From Cladochytrium replicatum (taxonomy: Eukaryota > Chytridiomycota > Chytridiomycetes > Cladochytriales > Cladochytriaceae), in contig JAHLKD010000097.1 of NCBI GenBank assembly GCA_025526935.1, positions 124,001 through 188,000 on the forward strand: DNA of 64,000 bases, written 5' to 3'. The position numbers and the translations under genes were made by a program. The stretch's first letter is position 1; each line of letters opens with the position of its first letter. The notes beneath the pieces are model-generated. The model saw only the letters and a program-made list of their open reading frames with translations, was not told where the DNA came from and did not search any database. Positions 55,074-64,000 of the stretch are shown here, one piece after another.

Positions 55074-58000
55074 ATGGCGTCGCAAGAAGGAACTCCCCAT
55101 TCGTCTGCGCTGTATCAGGCGCTCGGTGGTATAGGGGCGATGGTACTCATGATAGTGATGCTGTCCCCACTTATCCAGAAGTCTGGGGCTCGAAAGGCAA
55201 CCGTTAAAAAACAGAGGAGCGCAGGAGATGTCGGGACCCCAGTTGCTGCCGAGTCTTCTGCACTGACAGGATCGGGAAGTGGGCATCTGACGAAGACAAA
55301 GTCAGACTTGCTCGCCGAGGAGCTGATCGCTGAGGAGGAGCGCTCAAAGGCGAGTAAAAATACTGCATATCTTGTTATTATTATTCATATATGCTTATCC
55401 GACTTTATTTTTGACAGGCTAAGTCAATTAAGAAGAAACCTTCGCTCAACATGCGGAGCGCAGCGCGAACTGGTAGCCCTCCTGCATTGAGCCCTGTGGT
55501 ACCGACCGAGCCGCCATCTCGCACCGCAGGACCTGAAGAAGACGTCGGAGATCTCTTGCTCCTCTCCGAACTCACCGGTGCCCGTGCAAAAGCTGCAACT
55601 CCTGCCACCGTCACCACCCCAAAGGTTGGTAGGCTAGAAAAGAAGAAGTCCGGGAATCTCTCCTCAAAACCACCTGTGGACCCGTCGGCGACTCCTATCG
55701 ACACTATCATCGCAACAGCCACTTCCGGAGCAGCCGAGCCCAGCCCTTCTCCAACAACACCCAAGGCGATCGAACACCCCCCCGCCACCCGTTCAGTTGG
55801 AATGATTTCCTCCCCTGCGCCGTCGCCTACCCAACCCATGGCGTCGCCATCCACCCCAATAGCACACAGCGATATCGACTCCCTGCGCGATCAGCTCATG
55901 GCCATGCGACAGAAACTCAAGAATCTCGAGCAGGAGCTTGCCAAGCGAACGGAGAAGGAGTCGGTCTCTGCTCGCACCGTCTCGGAACTGAAGAGCGAAC
56001 GTGATGGATTGCGCACTGAGGTCATGATATTGCAGGAGACTCTGAAGAAGGTGAACGACCAGGTCAGCGGATTGAAGGACACGAATGTCCTCATTACGCA
56101 TTCGCTGTTCAAGGAGCAGCAGAACGCCCGTGAGGCATACGCAAAGCTGGCCGCGAAGCCCTCGGACAAGGAGCTCGAGCGAATCAAATTACTTGAGGTA
56201 TTTTATGCAATTACTTGATAGCACGCCGTAATGATTTATATTCATTAGGCTGAGAAGGAATCGCTTAACGCGAAGAACAAGGAGATCACGCAAAGGTCAG
56301 ATAAACTTGCCGCCGATGTTCGAAGCCTTCAGAGTTTCGTCAACATGTACGAACTTCAGCTTAAACAGAGCAACGAGCACCTGTCGCAATCCAACCAAAA
56401 GATCGGCACGCTTGAGCGCGAGTCACTCGCATCCACCACCTCTCAAACGAGCCTCAACGAGCAGGTGTCCTCTCTGAAGCAGGAGAACTCTGCGCTCAAC
56501 AACATGTTGATTGCGAAGGATATTGAACTGTCGCAGCTTTCTTCAAGGCATCAGAACGACTCAGCTACATTCGCTCACGCTGACATGGTGTCCAATGAGA
56601 AAGTTGAGTCGTACGACAGCTTGTTGCGTCACGCCCTGGCGTCGCAGACTATTTTGACGCAGACTCGTACGACGCTTCAGAAATATATGAAGATCGCCAT
56701 GACCGCGGAGGAGCTAGATACCCTCGTGAAAGACCTCAAGTTTACTGTGAAGGATCTCTCTTCAAAACTTGCCGAGAAGGACGGCGGCGCTCTGGCCGTA
56801 GTCGCTGCTCCCAAGTCTGTCCAGATATGTGCGGCAGGCGAACCCGTCAAGGTCGTGGACATGAAGACGATCCAGGAGCTGGAATTTGCGAAGTCATCGA
56901 TCCGGTCGTACCAGAAGAGCACCCTGCAGTTGCGGGGTGAACTCAAGGAGATGTCCGACCAGCTGTTCAAGCAATCGCAGGAGCTAGAATTTTCGCGCAA
57001 TAGTGTTCGCAACCTGGAGAACGTCGTAAAGACGTTGAGGGACGGGAGCCAGTCGCCCGCATCTTCATCTTCCGATGCCCAGCTGTTGAAGAAACTGAAA
57101 GACTTGGAGACGAAGCTCGAAGCCGAGAAAACCCAAGTAGAGGCGCTCCATACCGAAGTTGTCACTGCACGCGGTGCCGCTCAAGGAATGGGAATCGCGT
57201 TGGCACATGCCGGTGCGACAATCGGAGCTCTGTCCTCTGGAAAGAACGGATCCGTGGAGTTTGATGACAGCGTCGAGATCAACGATCTGAAGAGGCAGCT
57301 TGAGGCAGCGAAGGTGACTGTGAACTCGGAACGTTCGAAAACCAAAAAGTTTGCGGAGGAGGCAGCAATGGCCCGGTTGGCGGCGAATGAGATCGGAATT
57401 GCACTTTCTCAGGTTTCCAGCTCTGGAATCTCGGCAGTCTCTTCTCAAAACTCAGAGGCAGCCAAATTAGCGGACGCGAAGGTCACCACAGTAGAGGCTA
57501 CGCTGAAGGAGGTCACAACCAAGGCGTCACAGGCTGAGGAGAGGGCAAGGATTGCAGAGTCGAAGCTCGCGAAGGCACAGACCGAGTTCCGCGAGTCTCT
57601 TTCTAAAGCTTCTCGCCAAGCGGACGAATTGGTGAACACGTTGACCTCCCGCCTTCAGAACGCTGAGTCGCACTTAATGGACGCAAAGTTCAACGCAGTT
57701 GACTTGACTGTGAGATTGCAAACCTCCGAAACTAAAGTTCGGGAAGCCGAAGGACTGCTGAAGAGGTTGATGGCCGCAGAGGCAAGAGTCGTACAGCTCG
57801 GAACGGAAGCCGCCCTCGCTCAAGAGGCCGCTCACAACATCGGTGTCGCTTTGGAACAATCTGCGCTCGAACGTGCAGTGTCGGCTGTTGGCGTCGCCCA
57901 TTTCAGCGGATCAGACGAGGACATGAGGAAGCTTCTCACCGAGTTGGAGGCGAAGGCGGCTGCAGAGAAATTGAAGACCTCGGAGGCGAGAGTGAAAGAA

Positions 58001-59674
58001 CTTGGAAAGGAAGCGGCAAAAGCGCGAGAAGCAGCATCACTTATCGGGGTCGCATTGGAACGCTCGAACGTTGGACACGCAGCACTCACTACACCCGCGA
58101 CACCTGCCGCACACAAGGAGACTGTAACGGAAACTACCTTACAGGAACTCACCGCGAAGCTTGCAGATGCGGAAGCACGAGTAAAGCAGGCTTATCTCGC
58201 CGAGTCTAAAGCCCTCATGGCTTCAAACGAAATGGCGAAAGCCCTGGCATCAGCAACTTTTTCGAGTGCACCTACAAGCGCACCAGTGCCAGATACGCAT
58301 GGGGATAATGTAAAGGCAGAGCTCGCAGAGTTAAAGAAGCGTCTGCACGAAGAGACGGTGAGAGCACAGATGGCCGCCGGCGCAGCAGTGAGTTACGCTA
58401 CATATGCGGTTAGCTCAGTACGATACGCGGAAGCTAAACCCGACAAGAAGGAACCAATTGTACCGACGACGACGACAAAAGGAAGCGGACTTTCGGACGG
58501 TTCGCGCGCAGAATTGCCGGTTGGGGTGAGCATCGAGGATCTCAAGATGATCAGAGACGAAAGTAACGCAGCCCGTTTACGTTTGAAGAAGTTGAGCGAG
58601 GAGGCAAAAGAGATCAAAGAGCTTGCTATGGAGGTTCTTTTGGATAAAAAGGGAACAAAGATTGAAGAAGCAGTGTCGCACACTGCGGAGAACGCTTCGC
58701 TAGTCGCAGCGCCATCGCCTCGACCTTCACCATCGCCGCACTACGTTGCAATAATCACTGAGAAGAAGAACTCTCAAGCTAAAGAGGCGATACAAGTTGT
58801 TCGGGATGGGAAGTTGCTGTTTTCAGAAAAGGAAGCACCCAGTAGTGAGAAGAAAGCAAATGGGAGCGATAAACCATCGCCAAAAGCAACACCGGAAACC
58901 AAAGTTGAAACAGCCGCTGCGAGCCTGAGAAATGAGGATTCGCCTGCCATTACCCCCACAACAGGAACGGTCCCTGGAAAGAAAAAGAAGGGAAAGGCAA
59001 GCTCTGCGGCTTCAACGGCGACGTCCACCCCAGAGCCGAGTTTGGCTCAAGCTGCGGTGGTTCCGAAAGTGTCAGAAGCCAACGGATCATCTGGTCACAT
59101 TGCAGCAGCATCCACACCAAAGAGCAGACCTGCCAACGGATCACCTGCAGCACAGCCAGTGGCATCGACACCGGAGCAGAAACTAGCTGCAGCTGTCAGC
59201 ACTCCAAAAACTTCAGTTGTGAAACCCACGGAGGTTGTGGAGGAGACGCATTTGACCAGCACGGCCAAAAAGAACAAGAAAAAGAAGAAAAAGGCTAGCC
59301 TTGTTGCGGTTGTTGGTGCGGCTGCGTCCGACGCATCTCCTCCTGGATCACCAACAGACTCAGATACACACTCGACACCAGCATTCCCTGTTGGTCATGC
59401 TGCGAAGGTCGAGCCTGTTTCTCAAACCTCCGCACCAGTTTCAAGCGTTTCGACGGCTGCATCCACACCGCGCGTTCATGACCATACGGTGAATGTTGGC
59501 GGTACTTCGATGGCTGTTGATGTCGATGGCTCAGATGACAATGGGGACTGGACGACGGTAACCAATCAGAGCAAGAAGAAGATCCAGCAAGGAAGTTCGG
59601 GAGGACCGAGGAAGCGCCCAAAGAGAACAACTTCGTCACCTTTTTTGCCATGGAGCGGGCGTTACAATGAATGA
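55074..59674 (+). CDS. ER-anchored giant coiled-coil protein, kinectin/p180-like
   Basis: Three exons (55074-55349, 55418-56197, 56249-59674) encode 1493 residues. ATG at 55074 starts MASQEGTPHSSALYQALGGI and one membrane helix (GAMVLMIVMLSPLIQ) near residue 20, then a basic stretch (KSGARKATVKKQRS), as in kinectin/p180 proteins on ER membranes. A proline/serine linker follows (PSATPIDTIIATATSGAAEP). Residues about 270-1100 are coiled coil, with an Ala-rich repeating pattern (IGIALSQVSSSGISAVSSQN, LAQEAAHNIGVALEQSALER, AREAASLIGVALERSNVGH). The end is low-complexity with a polylysine run and a conserved-looking C-terminal patch (DNGDWTTVTNQSKKKIQQGS). Intron 1 uses GC-AG (AAG|GCGAGT) unless a weak GT 24 bases downstream is used; both keep frame. 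Function inferred from architecture only. Confidence 0.65.
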
Positions 59675-60059
59675 ATGATGAGTGGTTCTTGGGTAACCAG
59701 TTTAACGTAGGCCCGATATCCATCACGCGGAGAAACCTTCGTATCTTCCCTTGATTTGTACGATTTTTTATTCCTATTTTATTCTTTCCTGTATGAGTGC
59801 GGCGATTATCGAGCATAGTCTCCCTTTTTATTCCGTTGTCAAGTCGAATGCTGTTGTCTTCGTAAATTTGCTGTTCATGGAGCACAAATAAAATTCCAAA
59901 TTTGTTTTCAAAAAATACCACAAAAATGGTCGAGGAAACAACTGTGCCTTTCATTGATGGAGTGTCGGTGGATCACAGCAGATCATCGTGGTGTGTCATG
60001 AATAGTTGACTTAAAATGAAAACTGCTCCTGCGCTGGCGGTGTAACATTCCCATCCATC
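59675..60059. other. Intergenic, promoter region
   Basis: About 385 bp between the coiled-coil gene and the membrane protein gene; the ATG of the latter is at 60060. Nothing else recognised. Confidence 0.4.
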
Positions 60060-61116
60060 ATGTCAGATATGCAAAAGTCTCCCAACTCGTACGTTGAGGC
60101 AGCTCCATCAGCAGCGACTAGTGAAAAACATCACAGCGAAGCCTCTCAATGTTCCAGCTCCTCCTCATCAAATCGTACTGCTGTAATTGAAATCGACTTT
60201 CCTCCTTCATACGACGCTGTTCACCCTATCCCCCACAATTACGTGCCCTCAGTTCAACCACGCATTGCTGAAACAGCCAACAGCAAGACCAAAATTATTC
60301 CGGGACAGCACGTCGTTGGCTTGGATGGTTTCAGAACCTTGTACTACGCTCCAGACAACAGCACGTTGATCAAAGAAGATCAGAAGCACAAAACACACGG
60401 AATATGGGCGACCATTGCGGGAACATTCATCATTGTATGTATTGTTCTCTTCAAGAGGTAATCAATGATTGACAAATTCGTCTTGATTAGGCTTCGGGAC
60501 TTGACCTTCTCTGGGCAACATTTGCGTTCTGCTATGTGGTAACTACGTGGACAACAGCTGTAGTGTGCATAATACTTCCAATTCTGGGACTTCCGCTGTA
60601 TCTCCTATTTGCCATTTCTTGGAGAGCTCTAGCCCATGTCGACCTCATTCTATCAACGTAAGACAAAGTCTGTGTTTCAATTTTTCTATTCTTAGCATTG
60701 GGATCCTGCAGGTCCTTCTTCCCAACAGTGTGGCCGCTCAAACCTTGCGTCCCGCTCCCGTTGATACTCTTCCCAGGTCTCCACAAACATATCATGGAGT
60801 CGCCATCGGCAGATGCACTCGGCGGAGATCCGCACCTCCACTTACAAAGAGCGATTACACCTGGCGCACAGCCGCACTGACTATGTTCGGTCTCAGCACC
60901 TGGAGAGCAATCGTTTATTTCACCATACCCCGAATCGTGCTTTCGTTCGTGGCGTTCTGCTTGTTCTGGTTGATCATCTTCCCTTACTGGCTGCTCTTTG
61001 GTGTCGGATGCTTGGGATTCATGTGGACGCCGGGAGCGACGATGTGGCCTATGGTCAAGCTCATGGCGGCCTATCCTGGTCTCGCTGTGTCGCTTTTGAG
61101 TGAAAGAAAATTCTGA
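60060..61116 (+). CDS. Multi-pass membrane protein, putative sensor-domain type
   Basis: ATG at 60060 (MSDMQKSPNSYVEAAPSAAT). The cytosolic N-terminus is Ser-rich with a PPxY motif (FPPSYDAV) that could bind WW-domain ubiquitin ligases of the Rsp5/NEDD4 type. Three exons, spliced near 60438/60491 and 60659/60697. Hydrophobic segments follow: ATIAGTFIIASGLDLLWATF, TTWTTAVVCIILPILGLPLY then LLFAISWRALAHVDLIL, STIGILQVLLPN, IVYFTIPRIVLSFVAFCLFW and LIIFPYWLLFGVGCLGFMWT. The paired layout resembles the putative sensor domain found in bacterial and fungal membrane proteins, but I cannot confirm it. Intact. Localisation and ligand unknown. Confidence 0.65.
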
Positions 61117-61460
61117 TCTGCCAGTCGTCTCTTTGACTGTTAGACAGAGTATCACAGATCACAGCCGCGGAGCTGTCAAGCTACAACATTTTGGGGAGGG
61201 TTTTCCTTTCGGGTCATTCCTTTCGAGTTATCTTGATAACCCGGGACGTAGCGGATCGCGATTGAGTTCGGCACTTGCTTTGGAATCATTTTGGCGATTT
61301 GATGTTGATGCCTTTCTCTCCTAATAGCTCAGTTAAATGTCAATGTGCGTTATGATTTTGGTTTATCTTGTATGCCTTATACGTAAACAAATATCTTCAA
61401 TCATTCCATTGGTCGTGTTTGCACAGCAGATCAACACAAAAAGCTTCCAAATTCCACGCG
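61117..61460. other. Intergenic, no gene seen
   Basis: Spacer between the membrane protein gene and the hydrolase relic; nothing recognised. Confidence 0.35.
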
Positions 61461-61933
61461 ATGACGAAAAGGATATTAAAGCAACGCTCACCACACCAAG
61501 CTGCTGCCTCGGCTCCTGCAATTGATTCGTTGAAGCTGCCCAGTTACTGTGTAATGTTACTGCATTGGGCAGGAGGCGATATGAAATTTGGTGACGTGAG
61601 GCCATTATGCGAATATCTCACCTCAAATCACGGCCTGCCAGTCCTGCGCTTCACAATTGGCGGGAATGGTCGGGCGTTCAATGGGTGGCTCGTGTGGTAG
61701 CAAAGCTCCTGTGCGAAGCGATCGCCTTTCCTGTACTCGGCCTACCGGGACTCTGCACGGATTGCGTCGGCCCTGACGAGCGGAAAGGACTCGTAAGCTC
61801 CCTACCGAGCGATGCACGGGTCTTGTCTATCAGCGGCACAAGGGACACGAACACCGACGCAGAATTATTAGGGGAGGCGAGGAGCTTGTGCGTTCCAGAG
61901 AGCTGGGAGGCGGTGGTAAAGAATCACGGGTGA
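61461..61933 (+). pseudogene. TEX30/KANL3-like alpha/beta hydrolase, decayed
   Basis: Starts at an ATG at 61461 (MTKRILKQRSPHQAAASAPA). LPSYCVMLLHWAGGDMKFGD then VRPLCEYLTSNHGLPVLRFT matches the opening of the TEX30/KANL3 hydrolase family, with the expected HGAGG loop changed to HWAGG. The segment between strand 2 and the nucleophile elbow is missing. The elbow GRSMG is present only in another frame (61673-61687), and ARVVAKLLCEAIAFPVLGLP continues in a third. ISGTRDTNTDAELL, the acid loop, then reaches a stop at 61933. A deletion and two frameshifts across the active site argue against function. Confidence 0.7.
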
Positions 61934-62362
61934 AAGATTTGGAAAAAGGGTTGAAAGGGGACTGTAGATGGCAAGGAAGTGTGGATGAGGATTGTGTCGG
62001 GTTTGATTGTGGGGTTTGGCGGAAGTAGTCCAGTTACCTTCATTGTCAGAGGACGGGTGGGTTGTGAACGGATGCGAACACGGAGACTGCAATGTTGAGA
62101 TTGGTTTGGCCTGGAAAAGCAAGATCCTGGAGCTGACGAAACAGTGGAGCAGTCGTATGTCATGGAAACAGTGAGCTGACACAAAACCTGAAGCGTAAGA
62201 GAGAAGGAAAGACTGCGGAGACTCACGAGGTGGGTCTAAGCGAAGCAGGTGTAAGCGACGCAGGGAGATCCAAGGAGCTACGATGACCTGTCTCGATCAC
62301 GACGGGTTGAGCATGCATTTGAACAACCAGCAAATGGGATCTTTGCAAATAATACATGTCAT
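61934..62362. other. Intergenic, no gene seen
   Basis: Tail-to-tail spacer before the GNAT gene on the other strand. Overlapping frames only, nothing recognised. Confidence 0.35.
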
Positions 62363-63569
62363 TCACATTCCTCCCCTCACCACCCACTGAAACTTCTGAT
62401 GAGGTTGAAGGGTAAACCCAGCTTTCCGCATCACTGCCTGAGAAGCAACATTGTCCATTGTCACGAATGCGAAAGAAACTAGCCTAGCTCTCAACACCCG
62501 ACGCAATAGGTATCGAGTTTCACCGTCGATGCTGAGGAGATCCAAAACATCATCCAGCAATTTGTCATACAGAGCCTTTTGCTTGACGGCGACTTGTAGA
62601 AGACAACGCACTCCAAGTCCCCGATTTCGCCATTCTTCCTCTGTGAACAACAATCCCACACTCAGATCGTAGGCGTGTGTAATACACCATGATATCATTG
62701 CTCCGTTCTCTTTCGCGAACGCTCCACAAGTTGAATCTGCGAACGGCGGCGATACTAACTTCTTGTAATACGCGTTGGGATGAGGAACTACAGATGAAGA
62801 AGGAAGCTGGTGTCCCTAGATATGAAATGGCACTGCTTCTTGATCGAACAAATACTCACCTGGTCTGAATCCCTTGGCCGCAGTGAACACATAGCTATCT
62901 CTTTTCCTGACTTCTTGTCCACCCATTCTTCATTCTCCACGCCGTGTATGCTTTGTGGGTCACAAAAAGTGAAAAGATAACAAGGTTTTCCTGCGCTGAA
63001 AGATGGCTCTAATGCCTTTGCGATTCTTGCATCAATAGCAAAATAGAAAGAGTTTTTCGAGGGCTCTAGAGGATGTTACCTTTTAGACAGCAGCCCAGCA
63101 ACAGGAATCAATAGGCGCAAAACATACTTCCCATCTCGACCAGAATCGTGCTGGTTATGGAGACAAACTCGTCCGCAAAGTATTTCACTTGCGCTTCATT
63201 TTCCATGTAATCTGAACGCATCCATACAAGGGTTCTATCGATCTCCACTCCACTTCCAGAGCCAGCAAAAAACATCATGACTGCAGTTACATTTCGAAGC
63301 GACTCAGTCCAATCTTTGGAATCGCTGGGGATCTCCTCAGCGATAAAGAATCGGCCACTCGACAGGATTTCTGGATCCATCAAAGTGGTAAGTAGGGTGC
63401 CTGCGAATACGGAGTTGTAGCGAGGTTCTCCCACTGATGCGCGTTCGATTAGGACTTCTGGTAATGGCATTGATTCCGATGAACCGAATTGGTAGGCATC
63501 GGTTAAGAAGAAGGCAATTAGCTTTGCGACCACTGCTTTGCTGCTAGGAACCTCTTTCAAATTCGACAT
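62363..63569 (-). CDS. GNAT-family N-acetyltransferase, long form
   Basis: Three exons, 63128-63569, 62860-63065 and 62363-62815, join to 366 residues with all phases in agreement (1101 bases). ATG at 63569 gives MSNLKEVPSSKAVVAKLIAF. The C-terminal half is GNAT-like: CGAFAKENGAMISWCITHAY, DLSVGLLFTEEEWRNRGLGV (strand 4 and the R/Q-x-x-G-x-G/A acetyl-CoA loop, here RNRGLG), then VSFAFVTMDNVASQAVMRKA and GFTLQP, the N-x-x-S-x-x-x-x-x-K-x-G-F end. The N-terminal half (residues 1-200) is unrelated to the core and resembles the helical front part of glycine-N-acyltransferase-type proteins. Substrate unknown. Confidence 0.75.
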
Positions 63570-63618
63570 GGTGTGCGATAGCGCAGTAAACTGGTCCAAA
63601 ATTAAATTTCAAAGAAGA

Positions 63619-63978
63619 ATGTTTCGGAAATCTCGTCAATCATTATGCGCAAAAGGTTCGCTGCCACCAGTTCCTCTGAGAACACCACCCAAAGGCGATT
63701 CTGTAAACTCATACACTTCAAAAATCGGAAAGGCCCTTTTAGTCTTCCGCAAGGTACAACGTATTGCCCTCGAATGTCGTTCTTTTCGTTCTCTTCTTCC
63801 GCGTACAGTTGAGTCTGGGCCTATTGCTTAGTGGTCATCAAGAGTGGACGGATGGCTGCAAAGATCAACCGCAAGAACACCCGCAAAATTTTCGGAAACC
63901 AGTTCCTTTGTCCGTGAGCGCGGCGATGCAGTATTGACTGTTACCCTGGCCATCCACACCAGATACACAATGAGTTAG
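63619..63978 (+). CDS. Possible small gene at the right edge
   Basis: ATG at 63619 (MFRKSRQSLCAKGSLPPVPL). A GTACAA donor near 63753 and TTGCTTAG near 63830 would join LVFRK to WSSRVDGWLQRSTARTPAKF and run to a stop at 63978. Basic, no motif recognised. It lies divergently 50 bp from the GNAT start. The frame may be chance or the first exons of a gene continuing out of the window. Confidence 0.3.
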
Positions 63979-64000
63979 CAACCATCTGCCAAACCCTTCT

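Overview
The window comes from the nuclear genome of a zoosporic fungus, most likely a chytrid. Genes are split by short (about 45-70 bp) GT-AG introns. The gene set is fungal: a velvet regulator, PHO84-type phosphate permease, Dml1/Misato, a BIM1-like secreted copper protein and a GPI-anchored fasciclin protein. A CFAP58 axonemal gene says the organism builds a motile cilium, which Dikarya have lost.

Left part (1-13.6 kb). An importin of the Mtr10/transportin-3 family runs off the left edge. It is followed by an intact phosphate permease and a decayed copy of it, then an intact secreted GH79 glycoside hydrolase and a decayed copy of that. 10.7-13.6 kb is gene-poor and holds a truncated LTR and short repeats.

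13.6-28 kb. An F-box-like protein, a DUF1295 membrane reductase, a LINE-type relic, a small orphan ORF, the fasciclin gene, an orphan response-regulator fragment, a solo LTR, a CocE/X-Pro type hydrolase and a secreted subtilisin with a PA domain. Several products (GH79, subtilisin, fasciclin and later the BIM1-like protein) are exported and fit a saprotrophic or host-associated lifestyle.

28-31.8 kb is repeat-rich and contains a minisatellite of about 97 bp. 31.8-39 kb is compact: velvet and CFAP58 are divergent across a 290 bp promoter, and CFAP58 is tail to tail with Misato.

39-46 kb is decaying accessory DNA. It holds an ATP23 pseudogene, a VPS60/CHMP5 pseudogene, and a young LTR retrotransposon with two 476 bp LTRs and an intact 5 bp target duplication.

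46-64 kb is gene-dense: COX11, an NFU1 pseudogene, neuronal calcium sensor Ncs1, the COMPASS subunit Swd1/RBBP5, a broken HSP70, the BIM1-like protein, a very long kinectin-like ER coiled-coil protein, a multi-pass membrane protein, a broken TEX30-like hydrolase and a GNAT acetyltransferase.

The most striking overall feature is the number of broken copies of conserved, usually single-copy housekeeping genes (ATP23, VPS60, NFU1, HSP70, TEX30-like, PHO84, GH79) lying between intact genes. No clearly new multi-gene system was recognised. The best leads are the velvet-CFAP58 divergent pair, the unidentified cargo of the LTR element, and the pseudogene series. Exon limits were worked out by eye from reading frames, splice consensus and family similarity.
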